In this document: piece by piece, positions 45,200-53,651 of the stretch | Layout of the letters: each line of letters starts with the position of its first letter | Position numbering within the stretch: position 1 is the stretch's first letter | NCBI GenBank assembly: GCA_027483665.1 | Contig: JAIXUC010000002.1 | Span: forward strand, 86,174 to 150,173 | Source: Comamonadaceae bacterium | Lineage (GTDB): Bacteria; Pseudomonadota; Gammaproteobacteria; Burkholderiales; Burkholderiaceae_C | Reading direction: 5' to 3' | DNA: 64,000 nt | The notes under the pieces: model-generated | What the model was told of the DNA's origin: nothing | What the model saw: only the letters and a program-made list of their open reading frames with translations | Databases searched by the model: none | Program-made: the position numbers and the translations under genes

Positions 45200-46054
45200 T
45201 CAGCGGTTGCGGTTTTGCATGAACACCAGCCGCTCAAAGAGCGTCGTGTCCTGTTCGTTCTTCAGCAAAGCACCCACCAGCGGTGGAATGCCCATAGGTT
45301 GGCCTTCTGGCTGCAACTCGGTGGCGCCAATGTCTTCGGCCAGCAGCAAGCGCAGCCAATCGAGCAGCTCGGAGGTGGATGGCTTTTTCTTCAGGCCCGG
45401 GAGCTGGCGAACCTCGTAGAAGGTCTTCATGGCCGCTGCCAGCAGGTCGCCTTTGAGCTTGGGGAAGTGCACGCGAACGATGTGCTCCAGGGTATCCGGT
45501 TCGGGGAAGCGGATGTAGTGGAAGAAGCAGCGGCGCAGAAAAGCGTCGGGCAGCTCTTTTTCGTTGTTCGACGTGATGAACACCAAGGGCCTGTGCCGTG
45601 CGCGGATGAGCTCTCGGGTCTCGTAACACCAGAACTCCATGCGGTCGAGCTCGCGCAGCAGGTCGTTGGGAAACTCGATGTCGGCCTTGTCGATTTCGTC
45701 GATCAGCAGGGCCACCGGCTGCTCTGCCGTGAACGCCTGCCACAACACGCCTTTGACGATGTAGTTGTGGATGTTCTTCACGCGCTCACCACCGTCCAGG
45801 CCCGCCATCTGAGAGTCGCGCAAGCGGCTCACCGCGTCGTATTCGTACAAGCCCTGCTGCGCCTTCGTGGTCGACTTGATGTGCCACTGCAGCAAGGGCA
45901 AGTTCAAAGACTTCGCCACCTCCTCTGCAAGCAAGGTCTTGCCGGTGCCGGGCTCGCCCTTCACCAACAGCGGCCGCTGCAGGGTGATGGCTGCGTTGAC
46001 GGCCAGCTTCAAGTCGGCCGTGGCGACGTAATGGGGAGAACCTTCAAATCGCAT
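45200..46054 (-). CDS. MoxR family AAA+ ATPase
   Basis: 284 aa from ATG 46054 (MRFEGSPHYVAT). Walker A is KGEPGTGKTLLAEEVAKSL, Walker B ALLIDEIDKADIEFPNDLL, sensor 1 VFITSNNEKELPDAFLRRC. These are typical of MoxR ATPases that act with VWA-domain partners. The partner gene lies two genes downstream. No cox, mox or nor structural genes are visible, so the complex it matures is unknown. Confidence 0.92.
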   Translation of the reverse strand: MRFEGSPHYVATADLKLAVNAAITLQRPLLVKGEPGTGKTLLAEEVAKSLNLPLLQWHIKSTTKAQQGLYEYDAVSRLRDSQMAGLDGGERVKNIHNYIVKGVLWQAFTAEQPVALLIDEIDKADIEFPNDLLRELDRMEFWCYETRELIRARHRPLVFITSNNEKELPDAFLRRCFFHYIRFPEPDTLEHIVRVHFPKLKGDLLAAAMKTFYEVRQLPGLKKKPSTSELLDWLRLLLAEDIGATELQPEGQPMGIPPLVGALLKNEQDTTLFERLVFMQNRNR

Positions 46055-46238
46055 GGGGGTGTCCAGAGGCTGAGAGGTGGGGCTGTCACGGGGTGTGCGT
46101 ACAGGCCAATAACAGGGCAAAACAGGGGAGGTCGCTGGCTATACTCCAACTGGCTTTTTCGCTCGCCGGTGCTCGTTTTCTGCACTGACAAGCTGGCCAA
46201 TGAAGCCGCTGGCTAACCTCTTTGGATTCTGCCCTCAA

Positions 46239-46913
46239 ATGACGAAGCTCTTGTCCCCGCTCTTGTCCTCGCTCTTGTGCCTGAGCCTTGCCTTTCTAGC
46301 CGCAACCTCTCATGCCCAGGCCGTCGTGGGTGATGCCAAGGCCGGTGAGAAAAAAATAGCCACCTGCATCGGCTGCCACGGCATCAAGGGCTACCAAGCC
46401 AGCTTTCCCGAAGTTCACCGGGTCCCCATGATTTCCGGGCAAAGCGCCCCCTACATCGTCAGCGCGCTGAATGCGTACAAGAAGGGCGAGCGCAGGCACC
46501 CCACCATGCGCGGCATTTCGGACAACCTGACCGAGCAAGACATGGCGGATCTGGCGGCCTACTACGAAGCACACGGCAAAGACGACGGCGTCTTGCCAGC
46601 CCAGCCAGCCCGCCAGCCCACCGCTGCAGTGGCTGCTCTGCTGCAAAAGGGCGCGTGCGCCTCTTGCCACGGTGAGAACTTCTCCAAGCCGCTTTCCCCC
46701 ACCTACCCCAAGATCGCCGGTCAACACGCCGACTACCTGTCCGTGGCCTTGCGCTCCTACAAGTTGGAAGGCAACAACAACGCAGGTCGCGCCAACGGCA
46801 TCATGGGCGGCATCGCCAAGCAGTTCAGCAACGCCGAATTGAAGGCCATGGCGAACTACATCGGCAGCCTGCCGGGCGAGTTGAAGACGGTGCCGCAGTC
46901 CAAGTTCAAGTGA
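46239..46913 (+). CDS. Diheme cytochrome c4-type protein
   Basis: 224 aa from ATG 46239. An ATG 13 codons upstream is also in frame. The signal peptide (LLSSLLCLSLAFLAATSHAQA) is followed by two class I cytochrome domains with heme sites CIGCH and CASCH. Axial methionines are likely in HPTMRGIS and NGIMGGIA. It would carry electrons in the periplasm, for example to a terminal oxidase. It is followed by a strong terminator, so it is probably monocistronic. Confidence 0.92.
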   Translation: MTKLLSPLLSSLLCLSLAFLAATSHAQAVVGDAKAGEKKIATCIGCHGIKGYQASFPEVHRVPMISGQSAPYIVSALNAYKKGERRHPTMRGISDNLTEQDMADLAAYYEAHGKDDGVLPAQPARQPTAAVAALLQKGACASCHGENFSKPLSPTYPKIAGQHADYLSVALRSYKLEGNNNAGRANGIMGGIAKQFSNAELKAMANYIGSLPGELKTVPQSKFK

Positions 46914-46958
46914 TGCTGCAGTGCAGGGCACCCGCAAGCAACTCACCCTGCCTCTCAA

Positions 46959-46992
46959 ACAGCCGTTCGCACAGCCGTTCGCACAGCCGCTC
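46959..46992 (+). repeat. 12-bp tandem repeat leading into the cytochrome c4 terminator
   Basis: Two exact copies of ACAGCCGTTCGC are followed by a third partial copy that becomes the left arm of the terminator hairpin. Confidence 0.8.
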
Positions 46993-47008
46993 TTGGAGCG
47001 GCTTTTTT
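46985..47008 (+). terminator. Rho-independent terminator after cytochrome c4
   Basis: An 8-bp stem AGCCGCTC/GAGCGGCT with a 3-nt loop is followed by a run of T. It lies 72 bp after the cytochrome stop and just upstream of nudB. Confidence 0.85.
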
Positions 47009-47033
47009 CTTTGTGCTATCTGGAGCAGTCGTT

Positions 47034-47522
47034 TTGAGTAGTGGTTCATGGAAGATCCCGCAGTCGGTGCTGGTGGTGGTGCACACACCGTCTCTGCAAG
47101 TGCTGCTGCTCAAGCGCGCCGACAGCCCGCCGGGTGAGGAGTTTTGGCAGTCGGTGACCGGCTCCAAGGACAACTTGGCGGAGGACTGGGTCGAGACCGC
47201 AGCGCGTGAGGTGCTGGAGGAAACCGGCATCGACGCCCGCCCTGGCTGCGCGTTGGCGCAGGGCCTGTGCGACTGGGGGCTCGAGAACACCTACCCCATC
47301 TACCCGCGCTGGCTGCACCGCTATGCGCCTGGGGTAAGCCACAACACCGAGCGCGTCTGGGGCTTGAGCGTGCCCGAGGGCACACACGTGCGCTTGAGCC
47401 CGCGTGAGCACACGCAGTTCGTTTGGCTGCCTTACGTGGAAGCAGCTGCATGCTGCAGCTCTGCCTCCAATGCAGAGGCCATCCTGCACCTGCCGCGCAT
47501 GCAGCCACAATCGGCTCGGTGA
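47034..47522 (+). CDS. nudB: Dihydroneopterin triphosphate diphosphatase NudB (Nudix)
   Basis: 162 aa from a TTG start at 47034, which has a GGAG site eight bases upstream. A GTG at 47013 is an alternative seven codons earlier. The Nudix box GSKDNLAEDWVETAAREVLEETGI is intact apart from small substitutions. The family specificity region ENTYPIYPRWLHRYAPGVSHNTERVWGL matches NudB, which removes pyrophosphate in folate synthesis. folE is 5 kb away, not adjacent. Its stop overlaps the GTG of the next gene (GTGA). Confidence 0.88.
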   Translation: MSSGSWKIPQSVLVVVHTPSLQVLLLKRADSPPGEEFWQSVTGSKDNLAEDWVETAAREVLEETGIDARPGCALAQGLCDWGLENTYPIYPRWLHRYAPGVSHNTERVWGLSVPEGTHVRLSPREHTQFVWLPYVEAAACCSSASNAEAILHLPRMQPQSAR

Positions 47523-48268
47523 ATCAAGCCCATCCACTGCGCATCGTCACCTGGAACATCCACAAAGGCGTGCAAGGCCTGGGGCCAGCGCGCCGCCTGG
47601 AGATTCACGACATCGGCCACGCCGTCGAGCAGTTCGACGCAGACTGCATCTGCTTGCAAGAGGTGCGCTCGGTGCATCGCCCAGGCCCGCGCCAGTTCGC
47701 GCGCTGGCCCGAGGCGCCGCAGGCAGATTACCTGGCACCCGAGGGCTACGAAGCGGTCTATCGCAGCAACGCCATCACCCGCCATGGTGAGCACGGCAAC
47801 GCTTTGTTGTCGCGCTGGCCGGTTTTGCGCGTGGCACACGAAGACATGTCAGACCACCGCTTCGAGCAGCGTGGCCTGCTGCACGTGGAGCTGAATATCG
47901 AGAACCAGGCGGTTCACGTGCTGGTCGTTCACCTGGGCCTTATCCACACCAGCCGCGAACGCCAGGTGGCTCAGTTGGCGCGCTACATCGAGCGCGCGGT
48001 GCCAGCCGATTGCCCGATGGTGGTCGCGGGCGACTTCAACGACTGGGCCGAGCGCTTGCACAGCCCATTGGCCCACGTGGGGTTGCACACTTTCGACAGC
48101 CTGCGCTTGGCCACCTTTCCGGCGCGCCTGCCTTTGCTGCACCTGGACCGGGTCTATGCGCGGGGCCTGCAGCCGGTCTCGGCGCACGTGCCGCGCGGGG
48201 CTGCCTGGTCGCGCATGTCGGACCACCTACCGCTGGTGACCGAGTTCAGGCTGGGAGCCCAGCCTTGA
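47519..48268 (+). CDS. Endonuclease/exonuclease/phosphatase family protein
   Basis: 249 aa from a GTG that overlaps the nudB stop by 4 nt. EEP motifs: RIVTWNIHKG, CICLQEVRS, GNALLSRWPV, VLVVHLGL, VVAGDFNDW, LDRVYARG and SDHLPLV. All catalytic residues are present and no membrane segment is visible. In Burkholderiales such genes sit directly upstream of clsB, suggesting a phospholipid-related phosphodiesterase role. The gene may also act on nucleic acid. Confidence 0.88.
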   Translation: MNQAHPLRIVTWNIHKGVQGLGPARRLEIHDIGHAVEQFDADCICLQEVRSVHRPGPRQFARWPEAPQADYLAPEGYEAVYRSNAITRHGEHGNALLSRWPVLRVAHEDMSDHRFEQRGLLHVELNIENQAVHVLVVHLGLIHTSRERQVAQLARYIERAVPADCPMVVAGDFNDWAERLHSPLAHVGLHTFDSLRLATFPARLPLLHLDRVYARGLQPVSAHVPRGAAWSRMSDHLPLVTEFRLGAQP

Positions 48269-48279
48269 GGGGCAAGCCG

Positions 48280-49512
48280 ATGCAGGGCGGGCATCACCTG
48301 ACCCTGCTGGAAGGCGGCGACGCCTTGTTCGCAGCCATGGTGCAGGTCATCGACGCGGCGCAGCGGGAGGTGCGGCTGGAGACTTACATTTTGGACACCA
48401 GCGGTGCACCGGCTCTTGTGTTGCATGCCCTGTTGCGCGCTGCTGGCCGCGACGTGGCGGTTCACCTGCTGACCGATGGCGTGGGCACGCCGCAGCTCGA
48501 CGAGCCCTGGCCACAGGCCTTGATGGATGCCGGTGTGCAGTGGCGTGTGTATCGGCCGCTGGGTCGTTGGGGGCTTTTGATTCCCAGCCGCTGGCGCAGG
48601 CTGCACCGCAAGCTGTGCGTTGTGGACGCACACACTGCCTTTTGTGGTGGCATCAACCTGCTCGACGACCGCATCGACCCCAACCACGGTCCTCTCGAGG
48701 AGCCTCGACTCGACTTCGCGGTGCAGGTGCAGGGCCCGGTGGCAGACGACATTTGGCATGCGACAGCGCAGCTGTGGTGGCGGCTGCAAGCGGTATCTCA
48801 AGCCCGAGGCCGCGACTTGGGCGGCGCTTGGCGCAGTGCGCGGCAGGCCTTGAGGGCGCGCCTGCAGCGCCGTGGCTCGGCTGCGGGGGCTGCGCCGCTC
48901 GGGGCAGCGGACGCTGGTGCCGCCAGTACGCACGCCGCTTTGCTGCTGCGCGACAACTTGAGCAACCGCCGCACCATCGAGCGCGCGTACCTGAGGGCAA
49001 TCGCTGGTGCGCGGGAGGAAATCATCATCGCGAGCGCCTACTTTCTGCCCGGTGTGAGGATGCAGCGCGCTTTGGTGCTGGCCGCTCGGCGGGGCGTACA
49101 GGTGCGCTTGCTGCTGCAAGGCAGGTACGAGTACTTCATGCAATTCCATGGCACGCGCCCCGTGATGGCTGCATTGCTGGGCGCAGGCGTGGAAGTGCAT
49201 GAATATGCCGCCAGCTTTTTGCACGCGAAGGTGGCTGTTATCGACGCGCAAACCACCAAGCCTTGGGCCACCGTGGGCTCTTCCAACCTAGACCCTTTGA
49301 GCTTGCTGCTGGCCCGAGAAGCCAACTTGGTGACCGACGACGCAGCGTTTGCCCGGCAACTTCGACAGCGGCTGGAGCTGGCCATGGCCCATGGCGGAAG
49401 GCTGCTGTCGCTGCAAGCGCTGCAATCGCGATCACTCGTCCAGCGTCTGCTCGACGGTTTGGCATGGGCCGTCATGCGCCTGTCGCTCTTGGTCATGGGC
49501 AAGCGTTACTGA
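48280..49512 (+). CDS. clsB: Cardiolipin synthase B (phospholipase D superfamily)
   Basis: 410 aa from ATG 48280 with a GAGGGG site seven bases upstream. A TTG at 48265 overlapping the preceding stop is an alternative. Two HKD motifs are complete: HRKLCVVD (His109) and HAKVAVID (His315), each followed by the expected GG/GSSN elements (FCGGINLLDD, VGSSNLDPLS). It lacks the two N-terminal membrane helices of ClsA, which fits ClsB. A Gly/Ala-rich spacer sits at ~205-225. It joins phosphatidylglycerol units into cardiolipin. Confidence 0.9.
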   Translation: MQGGHHLTLLEGGDALFAAMVQVIDAAQREVRLETYILDTSGAPALVLHALLRAAGRDVAVHLLTDGVGTPQLDEPWPQALMDAGVQWRVYRPLGRWGLLIPSRWRRLHRKLCVVDAHTAFCGGINLLDDRIDPNHGPLEEPRLDFAVQVQGPVADDIWHATAQLWWRLQAVSQARGRDLGGAWRSARQALRARLQRRGSAAGAAPLGAADAGAASTHAALLLRDNLSNRRTIERAYLRAIAGAREEIIIASAYFLPGVRMQRALVLAARRGVQVRLLLQGRYEYFMQFHGTRPVMAALLGAGVEVHEYAASFLHAKVAVIDAQTTKPWATVGSSNLDPLSLLLAREANLVTDDAAFARQLRQRLELAMAHGGRLLSLQALQSRSLVQRLLDGLAWAVMRLSLLVMGKRY

Positions 49513-49551
49513 AATGCCCCGAGCTGACCATGCCCATCCGTCTGCAACCCG

Positions 49552-50655
49552 ATGCATGAAGACCTGATCGTGCACAGGCCGCAGGGCCTGTATTGCCCGC
49601 CGGGTGACTTCTACATCGACCCCTGGCGGCCGGTCGAGCGCGCGGTCATCACGCATGCCCACGCGGACCACGCCCGGTGGGGCCACCAGCACTACTTGGC
49701 CGCTGCGCCTGCGGCGGGCGTCATGCGCGCGCGGCTGGGTGCCATCGCCCTGCAAACCCTGGCCTACGGCGAGACCATCAACCACCACGGCGTGACGCTG
49801 TCGCTGCACCCGGCGGGCCACGTGCTGGGCTCGGCTCAGGTGCGCCTGGCGCACCAAGGCCGGGTCTGGGTGGCCAGCGGCGACTACAAGGTGGCGCCCG
49901 ACCGCACCTGTGCTGCCTTCGAGCCGGTGCGCTGCGATGTGTTCATCACCGAGTCGACCTTTGGCTTGCCCATCTACCGCTGGGCGCCCGATGCGCAGGT
50001 GTTCGCCGACATCAACGGCTGGTGGGCCGCCAATGCAGCCCTGGGCCGTGCCAGCGTGCTGGCCTGCTACAGCTTTGGCAAGGCGCAACGCATCTTGAGC
50101 GGGCTCGACGCCAGCATCGGCCCCATCGTCGCGCACGGCGCGATGCAACCGCTCAATGCCGCTTACAGCGCAGCAGGCGTGGTGCTGCCGCCCACCGTGG
50201 CGGCCGCCGAAGTGCCTGCGAATGAGGCGCGCCGTGCGCTGGTGCTGTGCCCACCGGCGGCGCTGGGTTCTGCCTGGGCGCGCCGCTTCGGGGAAGCCAG
50301 TGATGCGTTTGCCAGTGGCTGGATGCGGCTGCGCGGCGCACGCCGCCGAGGCGGCTACGACCGCGGTTTCGTGCTGAGCGACCACGCCGACTGGCCGGGT
50401 CTTTTGCAGGCCATCGCCGCCACCGGTGCGCAGCGCGTCATCGTCACGCACGGCCAAGTGCCTGTCATGGTGCGCCACCTCACCGAGCTGGGTTTGCAGG
50501 CCAGCGCTTTCGACACCGAATATGGCAAGGAAGACGGTAACGAAGCCGGTGATGGCAGTGCCCCCGGTGCCGCGCCAGAACCGGTGCCCGCGCCAGCGAC
50601 AAAACCCGCACCCACGGTGACGCCACCCGCTGCGCCCGACACACCGACCGCATGA
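49552..50655 (+). CDS. Ligase-associated DNA exonuclease (MBL fold)
   Basis: 367 aa. The metallo-beta-lactamase motif is THAHADH (His35, 37, Asp39, His40). GHVLGSAQVRL and SGDYK follow, and VLSDHADWPGLLQAI, ending in VTHG, supplies the beta-CASP metal ligands. This is the exonuclease of the ligase-associated DNA damage response set. An unusual Pro/Ala/Thr-rich C-terminal tail (~330-367) has no family counterpart I know of. The stop overlaps the ligase ATG by 4 nt. Confidence 0.92.
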   Translation: MHEDLIVHRPQGLYCPPGDFYIDPWRPVERAVITHAHADHARWGHQHYLAAAPAAGVMRARLGAIALQTLAYGETINHHGVTLSLHPAGHVLGSAQVRLAHQGRVWVASGDYKVAPDRTCAAFEPVRCDVFITESTFGLPIYRWAPDAQVFADINGWWAANAALGRASVLACYSFGKAQRILSGLDASIGPIVAHGAMQPLNAAYSAAGVVLPPTVAAAEVPANEARRALVLCPPAALGSAWARRFGEASDAFASGWMRLRGARRRGGYDRGFVLSDHADWPGLLQAIAATGAQRVIVTHGQVPVMVRHLTELGLQASAFDTEYGKEDGNEAGDGSAPGAAPEPVPAPATKPAPTVTPPAAPDTPTA

Positions 50656-52415
50656 AGCGCTTCGCCCAGCTGTATGCGGAGCTGGACGCCAGCACCGCGA
50701 CCACCACCAAACTGGCCGCACTGCAGCGCTACCTGGCCGATGCACCGCTGGCCGATGCAGCCTGGGCGGTGCACCTGCTGTGTGGGGCCAAGCCGCGCCA
50801 GTTGATGCCCACGCGCGAGCTGCGCGCCCTGGCCATGGAGCAAGCCGGTGTCAGCGAGTGGCTCTTTGAAGAAAGCTACCAGGCCGTGGGCGACTTGGCC
50901 GAGACCACCGCGCTGTTGCTGCCGCCGCCGCAAGGCGACGACGACACCGGCTTGGCCGACTGGATGCAGCAGCGCCTCTTGCCCTTGCGCGGCCTGTCTG
51001 CCGAGCAGCGCCGTGCAAACCTAGCGGCTTGGTGGGACACGCTCGACACGCAGCGCCGTTTTTTGCTCACCAAGCTGATGTCCGGCGGCTTTCGGGTGGG
51101 CGTCAGCCGCATGCTGGTACAGCGCGCCTTGGCCGCCCACGCCGGCCTGGACGCCAAACTGGTGGCCGAACGCATGATGGGCACGCTCGACGGGCAGCAG
51201 CAACCCAGTGCCCAAGGCCTGCAAGCCGTGCTGGCACCAGCCGCCGCCGCGGGCGAAGCAGACGCCAGCAGTGCCGCGCAGTTCGGGGTTCAGCCTTATC
51301 CGTTTTTTCTGGCCCACCCGCTGCCCGAGGCGGACTTGTCGCAGACCTTGGGCGCGCCGCAAGACTGGCTGGCCGAATGGAAGTTCGACGGCATCCGCGC
51401 GCAGGCCGTGCTGGCCGTTCAGCCCACCCAGCCGACCCAGCCCACTCTGTGGTTGTGGTCACGCGGCGAAGAGCTCATCACTGATCGCTTTCCAGAATTG
51501 CAGACGGCCTTGTCGACCTGGCCAGCGGGCACCGTGCTCGACGGCGAGGTGCTGGTCTGGCACCCGCAAGCCGATCACCCCGCGCCCTTCGCCGAGTTGC
51601 AGCGCCGCATAGGCCGCAAGACGCTGACCAAGCGCATGCTGGCCGAACACCCGGCAGTTTTTCTGGCCTACGACCTGTTGCGCTGCGACGGCCAAGACTG
51701 GCGCGCCAAGCCACTGCTCAGCCGCCGCGAGCGCCTGCAAACCTTGGTGGCACAACATGGCGGCGTGCGCCTGTCGCCTGCCTTGCAAGCCGACACCTGG
51801 GAAGGGCTGGCCGAGCAGCGCGCCTTGGCCCGCGAACGCGGTGTCGAGGGGCTCATGCTCAAGTCGCTGGTCGGTGCTTATGGCGCTGGCCGCACGCGGG
51901 GCGAGGGCTTGTGGTGGAAGTGGAAGTTGGAGCCGCTCACCGTGGACGGCGTGCTCATTCATGCCCAGGCCGGGCACGGCAGGCGCGCCTCGGTCTACAC
52001 CGACTACACCTTCGCCGTGTGGAACCGCCCGCCCAAAGATGCCGCCGAGGCGCAGGCTTGCGTGCAGGCCATCGCCGCTGGCGAAAAGCCGCCCAGCGAC
52101 CCTGCTGCCCTGCAACTCGTGCCCTTTGCCAAGGCTTATTCCGGGCTCACCGACGCCGAGTTCAAAGCCGTGGATGCGGTCATTCGGCGCGACACGGTGA
52201 ACAAGTTCGGACCGGTGCGCGCGGTGCGCCCGAGCCTGGTGTTCGAGATTGGTTTTGAAGGCATCAACCGCAGTGGGCGCCACCGCAGCGGCGTGGCCTT
52301 GCGCTTTCCGCGCATGCTGCGCATCCGCCACGACAAGCCCCTGCACCAAGCCAATGTACTGGGCGACCTCCAAGCCTTGCTGCCACCTGGCGCTGCTACG
52401 ATGGCCGGCCCATGA
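50652..52415 (+). CDS. ATP-dependent DNA ligase of the exonuclease-helicase-ligase set
   Basis: 587 aa. An N-terminal helical DNA-binding domain is followed by the adenylation domain with motif I EWKFDGIR (Lys244). DGEVLVWHP (motif III) and GVEGLMLKSLVGAY (motif IV) come next. EGLWWKWKLEP is the motif V lysine pair. The OB fold contains the GFEGINRSGRHRSGVALRFPR ending. It seals nicks with ATP. The gene is nested between exonuclease and folE with 4-nt overlaps on both sides. The matching DEXH helicase lies 5.6 kb downstream. Confidence 0.93.
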   Translation: MKRFAQLYAELDASTATTTKLAALQRYLADAPLADAAWAVHLLCGAKPRQLMPTRELRALAMEQAGVSEWLFEESYQAVGDLAETTALLLPPPQGDDDTGLADWMQQRLLPLRGLSAEQRRANLAAWWDTLDTQRRFLLTKLMSGGFRVGVSRMLVQRALAAHAGLDAKLVAERMMGTLDGQQQPSAQGLQAVLAPAAAAGEADASSAAQFGVQPYPFFLAHPLPEADLSQTLGAPQDWLAEWKFDGIRAQAVLAVQPTQPTQPTLWLWSRGEELITDRFPELQTALSTWPAGTVLDGEVLVWHPQADHPAPFAELQRRIGRKTLTKRMLAEHPAVFLAYDLLRCDGQDWRAKPLLSRRERLQTLVAQHGGVRLSPALQADTWEGLAEQRALARERGVEGLMLKSLVGAYGAGRTRGEGLWWKWKLEPLTVDGVLIHAQAGHGRRASVYTDYTFAVWNRPPKDAAEAQACVQAIAAGEKPPSDPAALQLVPFAKAYSGLTDAEFKAVDAVIRRDTVNKFGPVRAVRPSLVFEIGFEGINRSGRHRSGVALRFPRMLRIRHDKPLHQANVLGDLQALLPPGAATMAGP

Positions 52416-53131
52416 AGAATGAAATCCAAACCCAGCCCGTGCTGGCCGAAGAGGGCGTCCCAGTTTCGGTTCGCATCCGCGAGCGGCTTCGGGCCTCGCG
52501 CGCCCGCTTCCATGCCAACGACAACATCGCAGAGTTTTTGCAGCCCGGTGAAATGGAAAGCATCCTCGACGAAGTGGCCGAAAAAATGCAGGGCGTGCTC
52601 GACAGCTTGGTGATCGACACCGACGCCGACCACAACACCGCCGATACCGCCCGCCGCGTGGCGAAGATGTATGTGCAAGAGGTGTTTCGTGGCCGCTATG
52701 TGAAGCCACCCAACATCACCGAGTTCCCCAACGTCGGCCACCTCAACGAGCTGATGATCGTGGGCCCCATCACCGTGCGCAGCGCCTGCTCGCACCACTT
52801 TTGCCCGGTGATTGGCCGCGTGTGGATTGGCGTCATGCCCAATGAACACACCAACGTGATCGGCCTGTCCAAGTACGCGCGGCTGGCCGAATGGATCATG
52901 GGTCGCCCGCAAATCCAGGAAGAGGCCGTGGTGCAACTGGCCGACCTGATTCAAGAAAAAACCCAGCCCGACGGCTTGGCCATCGTCATGGAAGCCAGCC
53001 ACTTTTGCATGCACTGGCGCGGCGTCAAAGACATGGACAGCAAGATGATCAACTCGGTCATGCGCGGCGTGTTCCTCAAGGACCCCAATTTGCGCCGCGA
53101 ATTCCTCTCGCTCATTCCCAAGAAAGATTGA
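52412..53131 (+). CDS. folE: GTP cyclohydrolase I FolE
   Basis: 239 aa, a little longer than E. coli FolE at the N terminus. The zinc and active-site segments are seen in SACSHHFCPVIGRVWIGVMP, VIGLSKYARLAEW, and HFCMHWRGVKDMDSKMINSVMRG. It converts GTP to dihydroneopterin triphosphate, the first step of folate synthesis. The ATG overlaps the ligase stop by 4 nt, and the BLUF gene follows after 6 bp, so it is embedded in the repair operon. Confidence 0.95.
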   Translation: MKNEIQTQPVLAEEGVPVSVRIRERLRASRARFHANDNIAEFLQPGEMESILDEVAEKMQGVLDSLVIDTDADHNTADTARRVAKMYVQEVFRGRYVKPPNITEFPNVGHLNELMIVGPITVRSACSHHFCPVIGRVWIGVMPNEHTNVIGLSKYARLAEWIMGRPQIQEEAVVQLADLIQEKTQPDGLAIVMEASHFCMHWRGVKDMDSKMINSVMRGVFLKDPNLRREFLSLIPKKD

Positions 53132-53137
53132 CACACC

Positions 53138-53560
53138 ATGCTGGTACGCCTTCTCTACGCCAGCCGCGCGGTTGACAACAGCGCCGAAGCCATCGACGGC
53201 ATCTTGGCCCAGTCGCGCAGCCACAACCCCAGTGGCGGCATCACCGGTATCTTGTGCTACGGCGGCGGCATCTTTTTGCAAGCCATCGAAGGCGGGCGCA
53301 TGCCAGTCAGCCAGCTCTACGGCATCATCCAACGCGACCCGCGCCACAAAGACGTGGTGCTGCTGCACTACGAAGAAATCACCGAGCGGCGCTTTGGCGG
53401 TTGGACCATGGGGCAGGTCAACGTCGCCAAGATAAACACCTCCATCTTGCTGAAATACGCCGAGCGGCCAGAGCTAGACCCCTACGGTGTCTCGGGCCGG
53501 GTGTCGCTGGCGCTGCTGGAAGAGCTGATGGCGACCGCCTCCATCATCGGTCGCGCCTGA
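53138..53560 (+). CDS. BLUF-domain blue-light sensor protein
   Basis: 140 aa, essentially a BLUF domain plus a short C-terminal helix. The flavin-pocket residues are in place: Tyr7 (RLLYASRA), Asn30 (SHNPSGGITGIL), Gln48 (GIFLQAIEGG), and Trp89/Met91 (GGWTMGQ). Stand-alone BLUF proteins bind FAD and act through protein partners. No output domain is fused. The gene is downstream of exonuclease-ligase-folE, all on one strand with almost no gaps. Confidence 0.93.
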   Translation: MLVRLLYASRAVDNSAEAIDGILAQSRSHNPSGGITGILCYGGGIFLQAIEGGRMPVSQLYGIIQRDPRHKDVVLLHYEEITERRFGGWTMGQVNVAKINTSILLKYAERPELDPYGVSGRVSLALLEELMATASIIGRA

Positions 53561-53651
53561 GGCGTCGCTCCACGCCGCTTGAGCGACGGACCCGCACGCG
53601 GTCAACAACAGCGGCCTGAGTTTCAAGCATCGTTTTCAGCCGTTCAGCACC

